Positions 11,487 through 23,165 of a DNA stretch of 64,000 nt are shown here, in pieces (within the stretch, counting starts at the first letter, position 1; each line of letters begins with the position of its first letter). Under the pieces are notes generated by a model. It was not told where the DNA came from and searched no databases. It saw only the letters and a list, made by a program, of their open reading frames with translations. This DNA comes from Gautieria morchelliformis. Taxonomy: Eukaryota; Basidiomycota; Agaricomycetes; Gomphales; Gomphaceae. The DNA lies in contig WHVA01000041.1 in the NCBI GenBank assembly GCA_015179125.1, positions 62,001 to 126,000 of the forward strand, in the 5' to 3' direction. Both the position numbers and the translations under genes were made by a program.

Positions 11487-12197
11487 CAGCGTTTTCAAAA
11501 AACCTTGACGTGGCGCGCTTTTTTTTTTTTTTCTCGGAGGCGCTCATGCCCATTAGGCGCTGGAGCAGCAGCAGCACAAACCCCCCACAGGATGTCTAGC
11601 GGTAACCTGGAGCCCTCGGGGCCACCACCACCGTATTCAGATCAAATAGTACGATCATCCTTCCTTGATTCGTCCGTCCAGACAAACTGACTGGCCACAA
11701 AATGAGTTTGCACCTCTTCCATCCATTATGCTCGTCCAATCTCATCTCGTTCCGCGGCCTGTCATCTCAGTAACTTGTAGGAGAGGCCGGCATTCTGGAT
11801 TGCATAGTGAAGCGTTGTTATAGCCATGAGGATGTCGTGCTCTAGCGCAAGCCAGTTCTGCAGTTCATCCAGAAACATTTCTGGGGCATTCTGAACTAGA
11901 TTGATTAGGGCATGCATCTGTGTGGTATTCAAAGCACGAGGTCGGCCTTGGAGAGGATTGCGTGGTCGAATGACGTTACCGTAAACTTCAAGGTTTTGTG
12001 CCCACCAAGTCATGCTGCTCTTTGAGACATTGAGGATAATACCCACCTCTTCCATATAACGGTTATGAAGCAGCCATAGTGCTCGCTGCTTGAGGTCAGG
12101 GCTGATACGTCGATACCCCATTGCCAGTCGCAGCAGCATGGGCGCCTCTGAGAAAAAAAAAAAAGGCGCGCCGTGTCAAGGTTTTTTGAAAACGCTG
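11487..12197 (-). mobile_element. Mariner-like element with only a DNA-binding transposase ORF
   Basis: It is flanked by TA on both sides. Terminal inverted repeats of about 58 bases start CAGCGTTTTCAAAAAACCTT and include a GGCGCGC core and a T tract. It lies inside the foldback element, at a TA in its AT-rich arm. At 711 bases it is well short of an autonomous Tc1/mariner element. It encodes one 125-residue frame on the minus strand. Confidence 0.8.
11762..12139 (-). CDS. Truncated Tc1/mariner transposase, helix-turn-helix N-terminus only
   Basis: The 125-residue frame starts at an ATG (12,139). It reads as the N-terminal DNA-binding part of fungal mariner-like transposases: MGYRRISPDLKQRALWLL, then a helix-turn-helix ending in SKSSMTWWAQNL, a basic RPRNPLQGRPRAL linker and a second helical segment NLVQNAPEMFLDELQNWL. 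In the full protein a DDE catalytic domain would follow; here the frame closes after residue 125 and no catalytic domain is coded in the element. If expressed, the product could bind the element's own ends without cutting, which might repress related elements (inference). The ends of the element leave little room for anything else. Confidence 0.7.
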   Translation of the reverse strand: MLLRLAMGYRRISPDLKQRALWLLHNRYMEEVGIILNVSKSSMTWWAQNLEVYGNVIRPRNPLQGRPRALNTTQMHALINLVQNAPEMFLDELQNWLALEHDILMAITTLHYAIQNAGLSYKLLR

Positions 12198-12283
12198 TAA
12201 AAACACTCAAAAAATTTGGAATATCTTTACAATATTTTGAACAGTTTTTCAGACCAGAAAATTTTCATATGCCTCCAGTGCTA

Positions 12284-13650
12284 TGGACTCTCCCCTATGC
12301 CCCATTTTTAGGTGTTGCTGTGTGATCTGGACGTCTTGACAAGGGGTTCCAGATCATGCCACAACATTGAAAATGGGCACATGGGAGAGCTGGTAGCAGC
12401 CACTGAGACTATAGATAGTAACACATCACTCAACACACCTTACTCCCTTAGATCATGCTCTACTGTAGAGAATAAAAAGTTCTAAAAAATTACTTCATTG
12501 ATAGTAGCAAATATTAGTCAGAAATCAACTAGTATTTCTAGGAGAACAAGAAAAAATGTAATTATGACTGGGAATCAGAGGAAATCAGGGTAAACCTTGC
12601 CTCAGGATCCCCAGAAGTGATGAAACCTGTGTATGCTCACTTGCCTCCCTGAACTGCCTCATCTCATCTCTCATTGCCTTAGCCTCCTTGCACCCTAGTT
12701 GGGCTCATCATTGGCTCTACAATGCTCAGCTACGAGGACATCCAGGGACACACTTGCTTTCATATTAAATTTTCTTCAGTGTCCATAGATTGCTTGAGCA
12801 GTGTAATCAACTCGGTCAACCTCCTTTCATGGCAGTGCTTGGCAAACTGACATGTGTTAGAGGGTATACCAGAATAGGAATCTTTCTGTGAGGGGTCAGA
12901 CCATTTGGAATTGGGAATAGTGTTCTCCTTATCAGAGTCAGAAGCCTCTGACTCCCCCCAAGTGTATGGGAACTGCTGTTCAACCAGCCTTTAAACTGTC
13001 TCCTTACTGTAAATTTGTACAGTGCCCCCAGATTCTAATGATGCTGAAAGCCCATGGATGTATAGAGTATGCATCTACCTGTCAGGGGACTGTAAGAGCA
13101 ACCCTCATGGAGGATAATCAAAATGGTCATGTGATACAGCATATATGAGTATATAATATATATTATAAGTGTATTAATAACAACATATAGGCATATATAG
13201 TAGTATTTATAAGGAGAATAACAGATGTTATTAGAATATTCTGTACATGTTTAAACATCTCGGAGATATATATACATATGAGAGAGTATCAGACTACAAG
13301 ATAGAATAACAGATACTTGGATAGATACTTCTAATAGATATGAGTAAGAGTATTAGTATGACTAGTTATAATGAGAGAGTATTAGAGTACAATATGAAGT
13401 AACAGTACTTGTCTAGATATTTGTAATATATATGAGAAGGAGTATTAATATGGATAGTTATAATGATATAGTGTATATTAAAAGTGGGTAGAAAAAATAA
13501 GAAGAGGCATTCTCGTCGGCAGAGCCGCCGCTTGGGGAGGGACAAAAGTAAATTTATTTATATCCCAACAATAAGATTGCCATGTACTTTCACCCTCTTC
13601 TTTTCTATAATCTGAGAATAAAATGGGTGAATCTACATATAATAAAAAGT
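12284..13650. other. Intergenic, AT-rich, no gene recognised
   Basis: Nothing coding is recognisable. From about 13,140 to 13,470 the DNA is strongly AT-rich and includes the tandem repeat listed separately. The left part (12,284-12,450) matches the style of the flank left of the foldback element. Confidence 0.4.
13278..13463. repeat. AT-rich tandem repeat, two copies of 93 bases
   Basis: The phrase ATGAGAGAGTAT opens both copies, at 13,278 and 13,371, and the two units can be aligned along their whole length with many substitutions. They are non-coding, with no sign of a transposon end. Confidence 0.6.
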
Positions 13651-13688
13651 TGTGAGCACCTGCCCATGCATTGTGGAGATCACACAAT

Positions 13689-14931
13689 TGTCATGACGCG
13701 TTTATTTCTCATACTCAGGTGCTCTGTCCTGCCATTTCTCACCCCATTTCCGTGTTCGTTCCGATCACCATTGTCATGTTTGGCAACCGATTCTCGCTGT
13801 TCGCGCCAATTACCATAGCCACACCGTCAAACGCACGATCAATGTCTTTGGACTGACTTGGCAGTCATCGCTGGGTCTACCACCTCCTCTGCTCGACCCT
13901 CTTCCAATGGTGTTCTGGTAATTGGATTGTCATGACCTGTGCATTTCCTGCACCTTGTTATCCCCATTTCCCCTTTTGCTACTCCTCCCCAGTGTTCGCT
14001 CGGCTTCGCCCTCCACCTTGACCTGTCCTCCTCTATGTCACCTCTGTTCGCCCTTCCTCGCATTTCACTGAACGATCATTCGCTGCTCGCATCATTCGCC
14101 AACAGGCACACCATCAAATCACGATTGACATCCCTATCCGGCATGATGGCTCGTCAGTAACTCTGTCAGCTTTTCGATCCAACCCCCTTTTGGTGTTCAT
14201 ATGAGCAGGGTGCGTTCGCGGGACATCCTACCCATAGGTCGTGTAGGATCAACCCAGTAGATGAAGAACCCATGCAGGGTGGTGTATATGCGGGCCCCAA
14301 GACATGATTTCGTATACAGGTGTCTTCGCCACCTTCACTCTCTGTCGTTTCATGTTCTCCCTCTTCTCTCATTCTATTGTATGTTTATTCCATCTATGTT
14401 GTATCATGACTGCGCACCCCTATCCAACCCTGACTCGTGACGGCCTCTTTCCTATTCGCTGATACCTTACGAGCATTCGATATAAGTAGTTTACATTCGC
14501 ATGTATATTCCCCAGTTCAATTATCATACGTCGTTCATCTTGTGCAACTTTGACCTCGCTGTGGTCATCGTCTTAAGCCTTCTCTTGGAGATTTTCATCT
14601 TCGACTAGCAGAGGACTTAGGCACCACTGGTGAGTTCTCATACTTCATCTTCGTTACCTTAGCCTTCGAACCATTTTCTGTGCTGTTGGCGAAGGGATTG
14701 TCAAGACTTAGACAGCCCTTCCGTGAGACCTTGCACGTTACATCATCAAGAGCCACGGGCTATTTCACTACGACTGTAGATAGGGTGAGCCCCGTTCAGG
14801 CAACCCTCTTACCTTGTGAACATTCATTGGTTCACCTATTCGGTGAACGGCATACTTATTCGCACAAGTTATTCGGGCATTCACTGTATTCACTAATACA
14901 CGATATTAACGCCTAAAAACCAATCTTGACA
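13689..14931. mobile_element. Solo LTR, long (1,243 bases), target duplication ACAAT
   Basis: It starts TGTCATGACG and ends ATCTTGACA, with ACAAT on both sides (13,684-13,688 and 14,932-14,936). It sits inside a family-B Gypsy LTR. It matches, over most of its length, the solo LTR at 30,600-32,190. The open frames in it are shadows; solo LTRs do not code for protein. Confidence 0.85.
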
Positions 14932-15094
14932 ACAATCACATAAGCATGACAGAGGGGAAATCAAAAGAGAAAAGTCTAAGGATCCTAACTGCCAGCGAGC
15001 CAATATTATACTACACCTGTCAATGGCCAGGGCCATTGCTTGGTACCCACCAGTGACCCTGCCCCCCCTGGATGCCTCATACTATGCAATCCAC

Positions 15095-15303
15095 TTTCTC
15101 AATTCCAAAAAAGTGTTTTTGTTATAGTTTTTTGCACATTTTTTTTACAATTTTATCACACTTTTTTGTAATTGAGAAAGTTTTAAAGAACAACAAATTT
15201 TGTTATAGGTTTTTTTACACAAAAAACACTAAAACAATTTGGAAAATCTTTACAGTTTTTTGAACAGTTTTTCAGACCAGGAAATTTTGCTATGCCTCCA
15301 ATG
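15095..15303. mobile_element. Foldback MITE remnant, same family as 11,168-12,280
   Basis: The right end carries the TCAGACCAGGAAATTTTG block and closes GCCTCCAATG, matching the right end of the element at 12,280. The AT-rich foldback body precedes it. The left terminus was not found, so it is probably a truncated copy within the family-B LTR. Confidence 0.55.
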
Positions 15304-15775
15304 TATAACAGAAACCACCTCACCTCACAGACAAGCACAGACCAGCTTGCACTGGAGACATGGCAAAATTGCCTGACTCTGAAAATCAACCGGAAATTCT
15401 GAGGATATTCCACATTTATTCAAAATTTCCCAGTTCAGGAAATGGGATGAAAATTGTTTTAGAAGGCATCTCTCCCAAGAGTGGAAGCAGAGTGGGTGGA
15501 GTGTTGGAATTGGTTTTTGTGTTACTTTATCTGGTAGGTCTGCACAAAGTGAGGGGAGTAGGGGTTTCTCATTCTCTACTTCAGGACAGGCAAACCAGTT
15601 ATGTACCGGCAGCAGGGGCACACATCTCACCCACTGCATGTCACAAAATCTGATGCATCCTCTGCTTCTGACACACCATGTTCTGCATTTTTGGAACTGC
15701 CTTCCGCAGTGGGTATTCTATTTACACCTGCTAGAGCAAGGAACCCTGGGAGGAGCTTGAGCTTCTCCTCTGTGG

Positions 15776-16620
15776 TCATAAGCTGGATGTCAAAGGCTTG
15801 TTGGCACTCGCAGGCATAGTGGCCTCACTGCTGGCATTAGAAGCAGGTGACAGCTGGGCTGCCTTTTTTATGCATGCGGTCAACATCCATTGGGGTGGGA
15901 CCACTCTTCGAAGGAGAGGGCTGGGGTTCTGACCAGGGGCAGGCAGAGTGAATGTAAGAAATGTCTTCTGCATTGGAATGAACATGGCTCCGGCTTTTGT
16001 TGAGGCAGAACAGGACAAGTGGAACTGCATGTTGTGTTCCAGTTCATCTCTGGCCTTGTTCGCTTCTCTGTTTTGGAGCTTTTGGGACACCTTCCCTGCA
16101 GCTTGGTACCACCCTTCCAGGTCATCAAAATGTGGAGTTCCATCCCCAAGCAGGGTGACTTGGTTCTGGAGCATTGGATTGAGTCCCATCTGAACTTGAT
16201 GACAACGGTCTTGTCATTGTTGTACTCTGCGAGGTTGATGAGCTCCTGGAAGCAGTCAATGTAGTCATCAACTGGATCCTTGGCCTGGTACCAGCTGGTC
16301 CCCTTGATCTTTGTGAGAGTTGTGAGCTGCTCATTCTTTGGGCAGAACTGGTTGGAAAAGGTTTTCTTGAAGGCATCCCAGTGCCAGAAGTAGTTGCCTG
16401 TGCCTTTTGCCTCATGTAGGATCACCTTGTTTGCAAAGCATGCTGGGTGGTCTGACCTGAAAAAGGACAACATCCAGTGAATCTGAGCATGGTTGTTTGG
16501 AAAGAGATCTCTGACAATTGTGAAAGATGGTGCATGTATTGAAGAACACATGTCCCTTCTCCTGATCCTGTCAATGTCCACCAGAGTTGCAGGTTTGACC
16601 TTCACCAATTTCACAGACAT
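15776..16620 (-). pseudogene. Gypsy gag fossil (family B)
   Basis: The minus-strand sequence codes a retrotransposon gag-type capsid segment (for example WHWDAFKKTFSNQFCP and KDPVDDYIDCFQELINLAEY), followed downstream by a degraded zinc-knuckle region and the phrase QLMTTEEKLKLLPGF. It belongs to the element at 13,660-17,755 and is broken, with several breaks. A related plus-strand gag lies at 27,925-28,909. Confidence 0.65.
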
Positions 16621-16981
16621 CTCTCTTCCACTCTTCCTAAACCCAACTCATCCTGCATGGTTTTTCCACTACTTCACAGGATATCTAACTTTGCCAAAAT
16701 TGTTTCTCAAACTGTTTCAATCACATTGGTCTTCATCCAGTTCTACATCAACTCCTATTCCATGTTCCCAAGATGATCCTCCAGATCCATGTCAGAAGTT
16801 GGAGAAGTGTGAGATGGGTGTTCTGGTGTTGGGAGCTCAACATAAGAAGAGGGGCTGTCATATGCCATGTGTGCGGAAGAGGTTGTGATTTCCAAATTGC
16901 TATCTCCGATTCTGAACGCACCTATGATGAGTGTGATGTGCAGTATGACTGCCAATCTTCTAGTGGGAGAGACTTTTCTGC

Positions 16982-17755
16982 TGTAAGGGAAACCTAGCTA
17001 GCTGTGGAGATCACACTACCACACCACTGACAAGGGGAAATATGAAGTACATACATAAATAACAGAATATACAAGAAAGGGGATTCTCACCTGACAGGCA
17101 AATATGAAGAGAAAAGTCTAAGGACTCCCAATGCCAGTGAGCCCGTATTATACTACGCTAGTTTGCAGCCAAGGCCAACACCCAGCACTTATCTGATCAT
17201 CAACCCTGCATTCCCCTGGCTTCCCCAACCCTTGACTCACCCTGGATGTCACATACTATGCGGGTTGCTTGACTTCCAATAATGTTCTGAAAGTGGAAGT
17301 TGGAAAATGGAGCGGAATTGGTGAAGCAAATGAGACTGGTGGAAGTTCTCCCAGAAATGGAAATGTTTCCAGAATTGGAATCAAAAATGGAAGTGGAACT
17401 TGGGGTAGTGTCAGAACTGGTCGGGATGGTGTCGGAACTGGAAAACAGGGTGTCCCCTGACAACACCCCACACTCATCATCAACCCTGCATTCCCCTGGC
17501 CTCCCTGACCCTTGACTGACCCTGGATGTCGTGTACTACACAAGTCACTTGACTTCTGACACTGTTCTGAGAGCAGAAGTTGGAAAATGGAGTGGAATTG
17601 GTGAAGTGAATGGGACTGGTGGAAGTGCTTCCAGAAGTGGAAATGTTTTTGGAAACAGAATTGGAAATGGAAGTGGAACTCAGTGCCATGTCAGAACTGG
17701 TCCAAATTGTGTCCTGGAAAACCAGGTGTCCCCTGACAATACCTCTGAGCCTAGT
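16982..17755 (-). repeat. Family-B Gypsy LTR with an internal 280-base tandem duplication
   Basis: The left edge reads TGTAAGGGAAAC. Inverted, this is the LTR end next to a conserved TTACAGCAG junction also seen at 27,895. Within it, 17,197-17,476 and 17,477-17,755 are two tandem copies of a 280-base unit beginning TCATCAACCCTGCATTCCCC. An inverted relative of the same LTR lies at 57,597-58,020. Confidence 0.6.
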
Positions 17756-19450
17756 CTCCAGTCTCTATGTAAGTATCTTCTGTGTTCCATGTTCCATGCC
17801 TGTGTCGATCTGTTGGCACCCACTAAGTTTCCCTTTCCCATCATCCAGGCCTGCTGCCCACCATGCCATATACTACCACATAGTGCTCAACCTTGACATA
17901 GCATAGCTCCAACAGCTGTGTGTGTTGTCTGCTTACTGCTGTTTTGCTGTCATGATATGTTTCAGGTGTATCCCAGATTCTTGTTGTGGCCAATGCAGCT
18001 TCACAAGATGGCCCCCTGATGTGACATCTTAGTACAAGCCTCTCCCCAAGCAATGAAGCTCAGCACTCTAGGGCTTACACCAAACCTAAGCTTTTGTAAA
18101 AATTCTGTCTTTTTCTGACTCAGTAGGTTTGAAAGTACATCTGTCATTGCACACATTATTAGCATTGGAATGTAGCAAGGAAATCTACCATCTTCTGTAG
18201 GTATGATATTTAGTAGCTGTGACACAAACGTGGTGAGATGGAGGATCTCGAGGCAACCCACAATCCCACAATCAAGGGGGTGATGGATTCCAGCTTGGAT
18301 CGCTTGACAACCCGCCTCGAACAAAAAGGGATATGGAAGGCCGTCACATGGCCATGAAGATCTCCAACAACTGTTACCCCTGTTTAAGAGTTGGTTCTCA
18401 CTTGCCAATTCAGCATAGGATCGACCAGATGAATCCATTCAGGAAAAAATGGCTCCTACCAGCAATGATGAAATAACTCAAAAAAAGTTGTCCTGGAATT
18501 TTCCAAAAAGTGAATGATTTTAAAAATCAAAGAAATAAGTCGATAGAGAAGAGAAAGAAAAAAAAAGGAACAGAAAGAAAAAGAGAAAGAAAAGAAAAAA
18601 ATAAACGCAAGTGGCTCTGGGTCTGTTTAGTTTGTATTGCCTCAATCTGGTCCTGTAAGGTGTGCAAGTTCTCAGTGATTGTCTGGCTGTGGGTGTGGTC
18701 ATCTTCAGGCTGACGGGAGAGGATGAAGGGACATACCTCTGGGTTCCTTGATCAGTGCGTATTTGATTCACCTCCTGATGCAGTGCTTCCTGGATAGTTT
18801 CCACACCTTCCTGGATATTCAGGGCCAAACCCCTGATGGCAGGAGGGAGAAAATTATTTTAAGAATAGAATAAAATCGAAAAAATGGCAAGGTGGCATAC
18901 ATTTGATCGCTTTCTATTGCCATCTGTAGCAACCCTGTAATGCCTTTGATGCTATCTAGAAGGTTATTGAATTTGGCCGCTTGAGAAATCCTGAGTGTCA
19001 AAGCTGTCCAGCATTATTGCAAGCTTTTGGTTAGCCACTGCACCAATGTCATCACTGGATAAAGCCCAAAGCCACACCTCAATTAACTTCTCTGTTGTTC
19101 TGTGCAATGCAGCCCACAGCCCAACCCATGCGAAGGATTTGAGGTCATCTATGGCCATGTGCAAGGCTGGTTGTGACCTGACCATGCATTAGTCATACAG
19201 TAGGAAATAAATGGTAATGTTCCCTGAAGAGGTTGTCAATGGATGTATGCTGGCAGTTGGAAGAGTATCTCTATGAAACAATGCTTTTCAGGCCTAAGAT
19301 GTTTTTTCCACTTGATCACCATGTCACCATCAATGATAAACCCCAAACAACTCGCAAGGGATAGTTTCAGAAAGCTAAACCTGGCAGCAGCAGGTGAGCT
19401 TGGTATATAGGACATAAAATAATTACCAACTTTTGGTTGCTCAAAATTGA
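17756..19450. other. No gene recognised; polypurine stretch
   Basis: Minus-strand open frames of up to 145 codons (18,001-18,438) and shorter ones to 19,185 show no motif I recognise. They could be debris of a larger decayed gene, but I cannot name it. At about 18,540-18,608 there is an almost pure A/G tract. Confidence 0.4.
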
Positions 19451-21520
19451 TGGAGTAGTAAGATTTGAATAGAGTAGGGATGTGGCCTTTAGCTCGAGGC
19501 CGAGTTCAATGTGTAGCACAAGAGGTGAACACAACTCGAAGTTCGACTAATTACTTGAAGTCAAACAAGATATCAAAAAAAGATTCGTGTTCGTCATTCT
19601 CTTCAATCGTACATGGGACACTACTTATAGCTACTCAGATAGGGGTTGCCGCTACCGTGCATCCGTGCTGCGGATCGCTTGTTCGGTCTGGCCTAGGTAT
19701 GAGGCGGGAGGGAATGTCCCTGTATGTTGGCTCGAAAGATGAGGCGGGGCAGTAGGAGGGGCTGAATAGGAATAATGTACGCGGCTCAAAAGTGATGGAA
19801 GATATATGTCATGCGCCCTGATCGTGGGGATCGGTCGCAGTGACGATCCTGAAGCTTGAGGCTGTTTGGCCTCAGGCGGCCGTCCAGCTTGGGCTGGGCC
19901 TGGGGGTGGCGGTCGCTGCAATGCTCCACTCCTTGGGTGTTGTGATATACGCAACTATGCCATTTGAGTCATCTATATATATACAGAAACTAATAAAAAG
20001 AAACAAAAAGAAGAATCAAACAAAGAACAGAAACAACATTCATGGTAGACATTGACACGCACAGATGACACATGACATCACGACCAAGCAGCTATCTTAT
20101 CTGTAGATCAGATAAGATACAGGAACAAGAGCATCAACCACGTGTGGTCGATCAGAGATAGCACGCCTATCGACTGATGGTATCGGCCATGACATCGACA
20201 GGCGCCAGGCCACAGGCACCGAGGAGGTGCGGGCACCAAACGCTGCAGAGGAATACAGAGTGTGCAGGAGCATCGGACATCACGGAATGACTATGGGATG
20301 TCATTCCAAGTACGTATGCTCAATCAGCTGCCCCATAGAAGAGGCACAGAGACAGCAGCCCCATCACCAAGACTAGCATTTCTGCTACACAGGAGAGATT
20401 TGATTTCTACTTTCTATTGAGCTCCATGACATGACCAGCTGATTACTATCTTGACACCATGTAGACAGCAGCTTTGTATAGGAGGTACAAGAGTTTATTC
20501 CAAAGCCTAACATCCCTGACACTATCCCCATCATTCTCATGGCTTTATGACTACAAGTAGTCACCCCTTTAGTTGCATGTAGTTTTTCGACCCATTAACC
20601 CACTATCTCGAACACTGGTAGTTATCACTAGTATAGTATAAGTAGCTACCACGAATGTATGAACCGATCATCCAGAATCAACTGTTTCACCCCCTGAAGT
20701 CACTGTAGTCTTGTTTGATAGCTACAGAACTTAAATATTGATAGTTTTCTCCAATTCTTTGTTGAGAGTCTACTATTATTGTCTACTCTAAACTATCTCA
20801 AAATAGAAGCCTTTTGAGACAGCTATCCTCTATATTGAGTCCATTTCTTCATTGACACGATCACGTGACCACCATCCATCAGTGCCGGATGCACCTAGGA
20901 AGGCTTAGTCAGCACACAGGAAAAGGGCAGATATAGCGGTCCCAGCCACTAAGCAATAGGAATCCTTTGTCAAAGGCATTAACCTAATATTTTAATCATA
21001 AAATTGGGAACAGGCTAGGCCTGTTCAGGTTTGTCTGTGTCACCGGCTTGTTTACTGCAAGCCAGGGGGGTACTTGGCTCGTCAGTTACACTCGCGTCTC
21101 GGCTCGACTTGTGATATGGATTTAGGTGTTCGGAAGTGATGTGTCGCTCTCGACTCGGCTCGGTGAGTGTTGGTGTGCGTTTATGGTGTCGACTTGTGTC
21201 TCGATGGCTCGATTGTGTATACATGTGTCTCGCGGTACTCGGGGTGAGGTTGGATAATAAGAGAAGGATCGTTAGGACAATCATGAATAGAAGTCATTGT
21301 AATGGACATTACGGGTCGTTATTCGTGTGTGTGAAGTCATGAAATAAGATTCTGTAGCTGACAGGTGTTTCCTCATGACAAAAATTGCATCCTTCTTCTC
21401 CATCATGGCAGATGTTCGTTCTTGAGGTTTATCTCATGCTAAAACATTCCCAAATGATACATCTCAATGCAGGTAACCTTTTGTAAACAGTTGCCAATTA
21501 CTTACAACCAATCAATAAGC
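19451..21520. other. No gene recognised; DNA-element-like debris
   Basis: The stretches 19,480-19,930 and 21,020-21,260 are rich in GGCTCG/CTCGA-type words, like the subterminal repeats of hAT-like MITEs in this window, but I could not define ends. At 20,093-20,119 a perfect hairpin occurs (11-base arms, 5-base loop; TATCTTATCTG and its inverse). Confidence 0.35.
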
Positions 21521-22370
21521 ACACTGACAATGAGCTTTCAAACAAACCTACCAATCATGGCATCAAGTATTGCCTTAACCATGCTCTTTGGCTCACTGGC
21601 AATCTGCATTAGACTCATTCCTTGTGTAGCACATATCATGTAAATGAGAGCACGGGGCTGTGGCTGCAGACATTCCTCACAGTTTGAGTACACACCTTGA
21701 AAGTCCTTGCATACACAAAAGTCTTTCAAGATGGTGAAAATTGGGGTAGCTGACAGAACCAAGTATGTCTTAAATACCATGTGCACTGTGCACCACAGCA
21801 AATATCCTGGTATCCAGCATTACATGATCATGAGAGGTCACCAATTGCTGTGCTTGCCTATAACCAGTCATCAAACAAACCCCAAGGAGGCACAATGGCT
21901 ATAAACCTTGACCATTATTATATCAACTTCCCCTATTGGTGTGCTGTTATGGATAGCTTTGATGTCAAGTAATAGTGCTAAACTGTATATAATAATAATC
22001 TGCATGCATATAAGTATTCCATCCTGGATTGGTAAGCTCTCATCCTATAATTTACAAACCTGTTGATGCTGCTCACCACTTGCATAGTCCAGCACCCTCA
22101 TGGGATTGGTGGCTACATGTGCCCCAGCATTAGTAACACAGAAAGCCAAGGGGAGAAAATATAAATGTGTGAAGTGGACAAGCTGAAATGGCGTAGAAAT
22201 TCACTTTGTGGCTATTGTCCTTTTGCTAACAACTGGAAAACTGAGATGGCCCTGTGAATTTGCTTCCATTCTGACCACCCTTGTCTGATATATATATGAC
22301 ACACACAGATCCAACCTCACCCAGCCAATCAGGGAGAAAAGGGCCAAATGATACACTAGACATGGTAGGA
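21521..22370. other. No supported gene
   Basis: A minus-strand frame at 21,538-21,801 contains LVLSATPIF, reminiscent of a helicase motif, but has no other helicase landmark. It is discussed under the rejected items. The remainder is AT-rich with nothing recognisable. Confidence 0.3.
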
Positions 22371-22378
22371 TAGGAGAC

Positions 22379-22620
22379 GCTCTGGACACTAGAATAGACC
22401 AGCATAAGCTTAGCCAGCAGACAGTAGTACTTTGCTACAGCTTGACAAGCCGAACTGACACTTACAAGCAGAAAGACACACAGACAGAGGGAGAGAGAGG
22501 CTCTGGCCACTAGAATCTACCAGAATAAAGTTAGCCAGCAGACAGCAGTATTGCCCTACAGCTTGACAAGCAGGACTGATACTTACAAGCAGAATGAGAC
22601 AAGCAGAAGTGAGCTAGTGT
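22379..22620. repeat. Tandem repeat, two copies of about 121 bases
   Basis: The units begin TCTGGACACTAGAAT (about 22,381) and TCTGGCCACTAGAAT (about 22,502) and share GCCAGCAGACAG, CTACAGCTTGACAAGC and ACTTACAAGCAGAA in the same order. Non-coding. Confidence 0.75.
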
Positions 22621-22699
22621 GGATGGAAGGGAAGGGGAGAGGGAGAGATAATGCACCAGTATGTTATCATAGGGGAGCATTATTGTAGAGGGAGGGCCC

Positions 22700-22990
22700 C
22701 ACCCCTGCAGGTTACCAGGCTGCACCAGTAGGTCAGCATAACGCATGATGCAGCCAAAGTCTCGCTGGCTTTGGCTGAGTTGTGCATCATGCCAACATGG
22801 CAGGGCCCCCCTTATCATCGTATTACCCAGGCTGCACTGGCAGGTCGGCATGACGCACAACTCAGCCAAAGTCTCGCTGACATTGGCTGAGTTGTGCGTC
22901 ATGCTGACATGGCGGCCCCCTCTTATCATTGTATTACCCAGGCTGCACTGGCGGGTCAGCATGACGCACAATGCAGACAAAGTCGTTGGG
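22700..22990. repeat. Tandem repeat of about 112 bases with dyad symmetry, 2.5 copies
   Basis: Equivalent points lie at 22,753, 22,865 and 22,976, giving periods of 112 and 111. Each full unit contains a hairpin; the second has perfect 20-base arms around a 13-base loop (about 22,849-22,901, starting ATGACGCACAACTCAGCCAA). Because of the dyad symmetry, open frames appear on both strands, which I regard as shadows. Confidence 0.75.
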
Positions 22991-23019
22991 TGGCACCTTC
23001 ATGTATGACAATTCTACTT

Positions 23020-23165
23020 AAAAGCTCAACATTAGCGTACCTGCCACCTATGACCTCAACCCCTTCTCTCTCAAATCTTCTGCACTTCTGCCATTCCACA
23101 CTTCTGCCATCTGAAATACTTAGGACTAGTAGTTCATTGGGGGTGCAGCACACAAGCTGAAGCCA
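23020..23165 (+). repeat. Fragment of Gypsy LTR family A
   Basis: It carries the family-A landmark near its LTR end (ACTTAGGACTAGTAGTTCATTGGGGGTGCAG in part), also seen at 29,680 and 56,850. Only this end piece is present. Confidence 0.5.

Larger units (their letters stand above)
11168..12280. mobile_element. Foldback/MITE element with CTA target duplication (hosts a nested element)
   Basis: The ends are inverted: CACTGCAGGCA at the left and, read from the right, CACTGGAGGCA, each followed by a TTTTCTGGTCTGAAAAACTG block. The trinucleotide CTA flanks both sides (11,165-11,167 and 12,281-12,283). The left part, about 11,253-11,485, folds back on itself as an AT-rich long hairpin. Removing the nested mariner leaves about 400 bases, so this is a non-autonomous element. 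The 3-base duplication and termini would suit a PIF/Harbinger-type MITE, but no transposase is present to prove it. A relative ends at 15,303. Confidence 0.7.
13660..17755 (-). mobile_element. Gypsy-type retroelement fossil (LTR family B), gag-bearing, nested by others
   Basis: On the minus strand, the 5' LTR lies at the right (16,982-17,755), gag-like coding sequence follows (about 15,780-16,620), and a same-sense LTR copy lies at the left (about 13,660-15,390). The left LTR has been opened by a long solo LTR (13,689-14,931) and by a foldback MITE ending at 15,303. No protease, reverse transcriptase or integrase region is recognisable. The element is broken in several places and looks old. 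Confidence 0.6.

Noticed and set aside
18001-19185. Run of minus-strand open frames that might be exons of one gene
   Set aside because: No recognisable domain and no consistent splice pattern connecting them; left as unannotated.
21538-21801. Possible helicase fragment (LVLSATPIF motif on the minus strand)
   Set aside because: Only one short motif is reminiscent of SNF2/DEAD helicases; no Walker motifs or other helicase blocks are found nearby. The chance of a random match is too high.
22700-22990. Possible CRISPR-like array
   Set aside because: There are only 2.5 long units of 112 bases with no unique spacers, in a eukaryotic genome.
22531-23008. Overlapping open frames with repeated MTHNSAKVS-type words
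   Set aside because: They arise from the 112-base palindromic tandem repeat and occur on both strands; not a gene.
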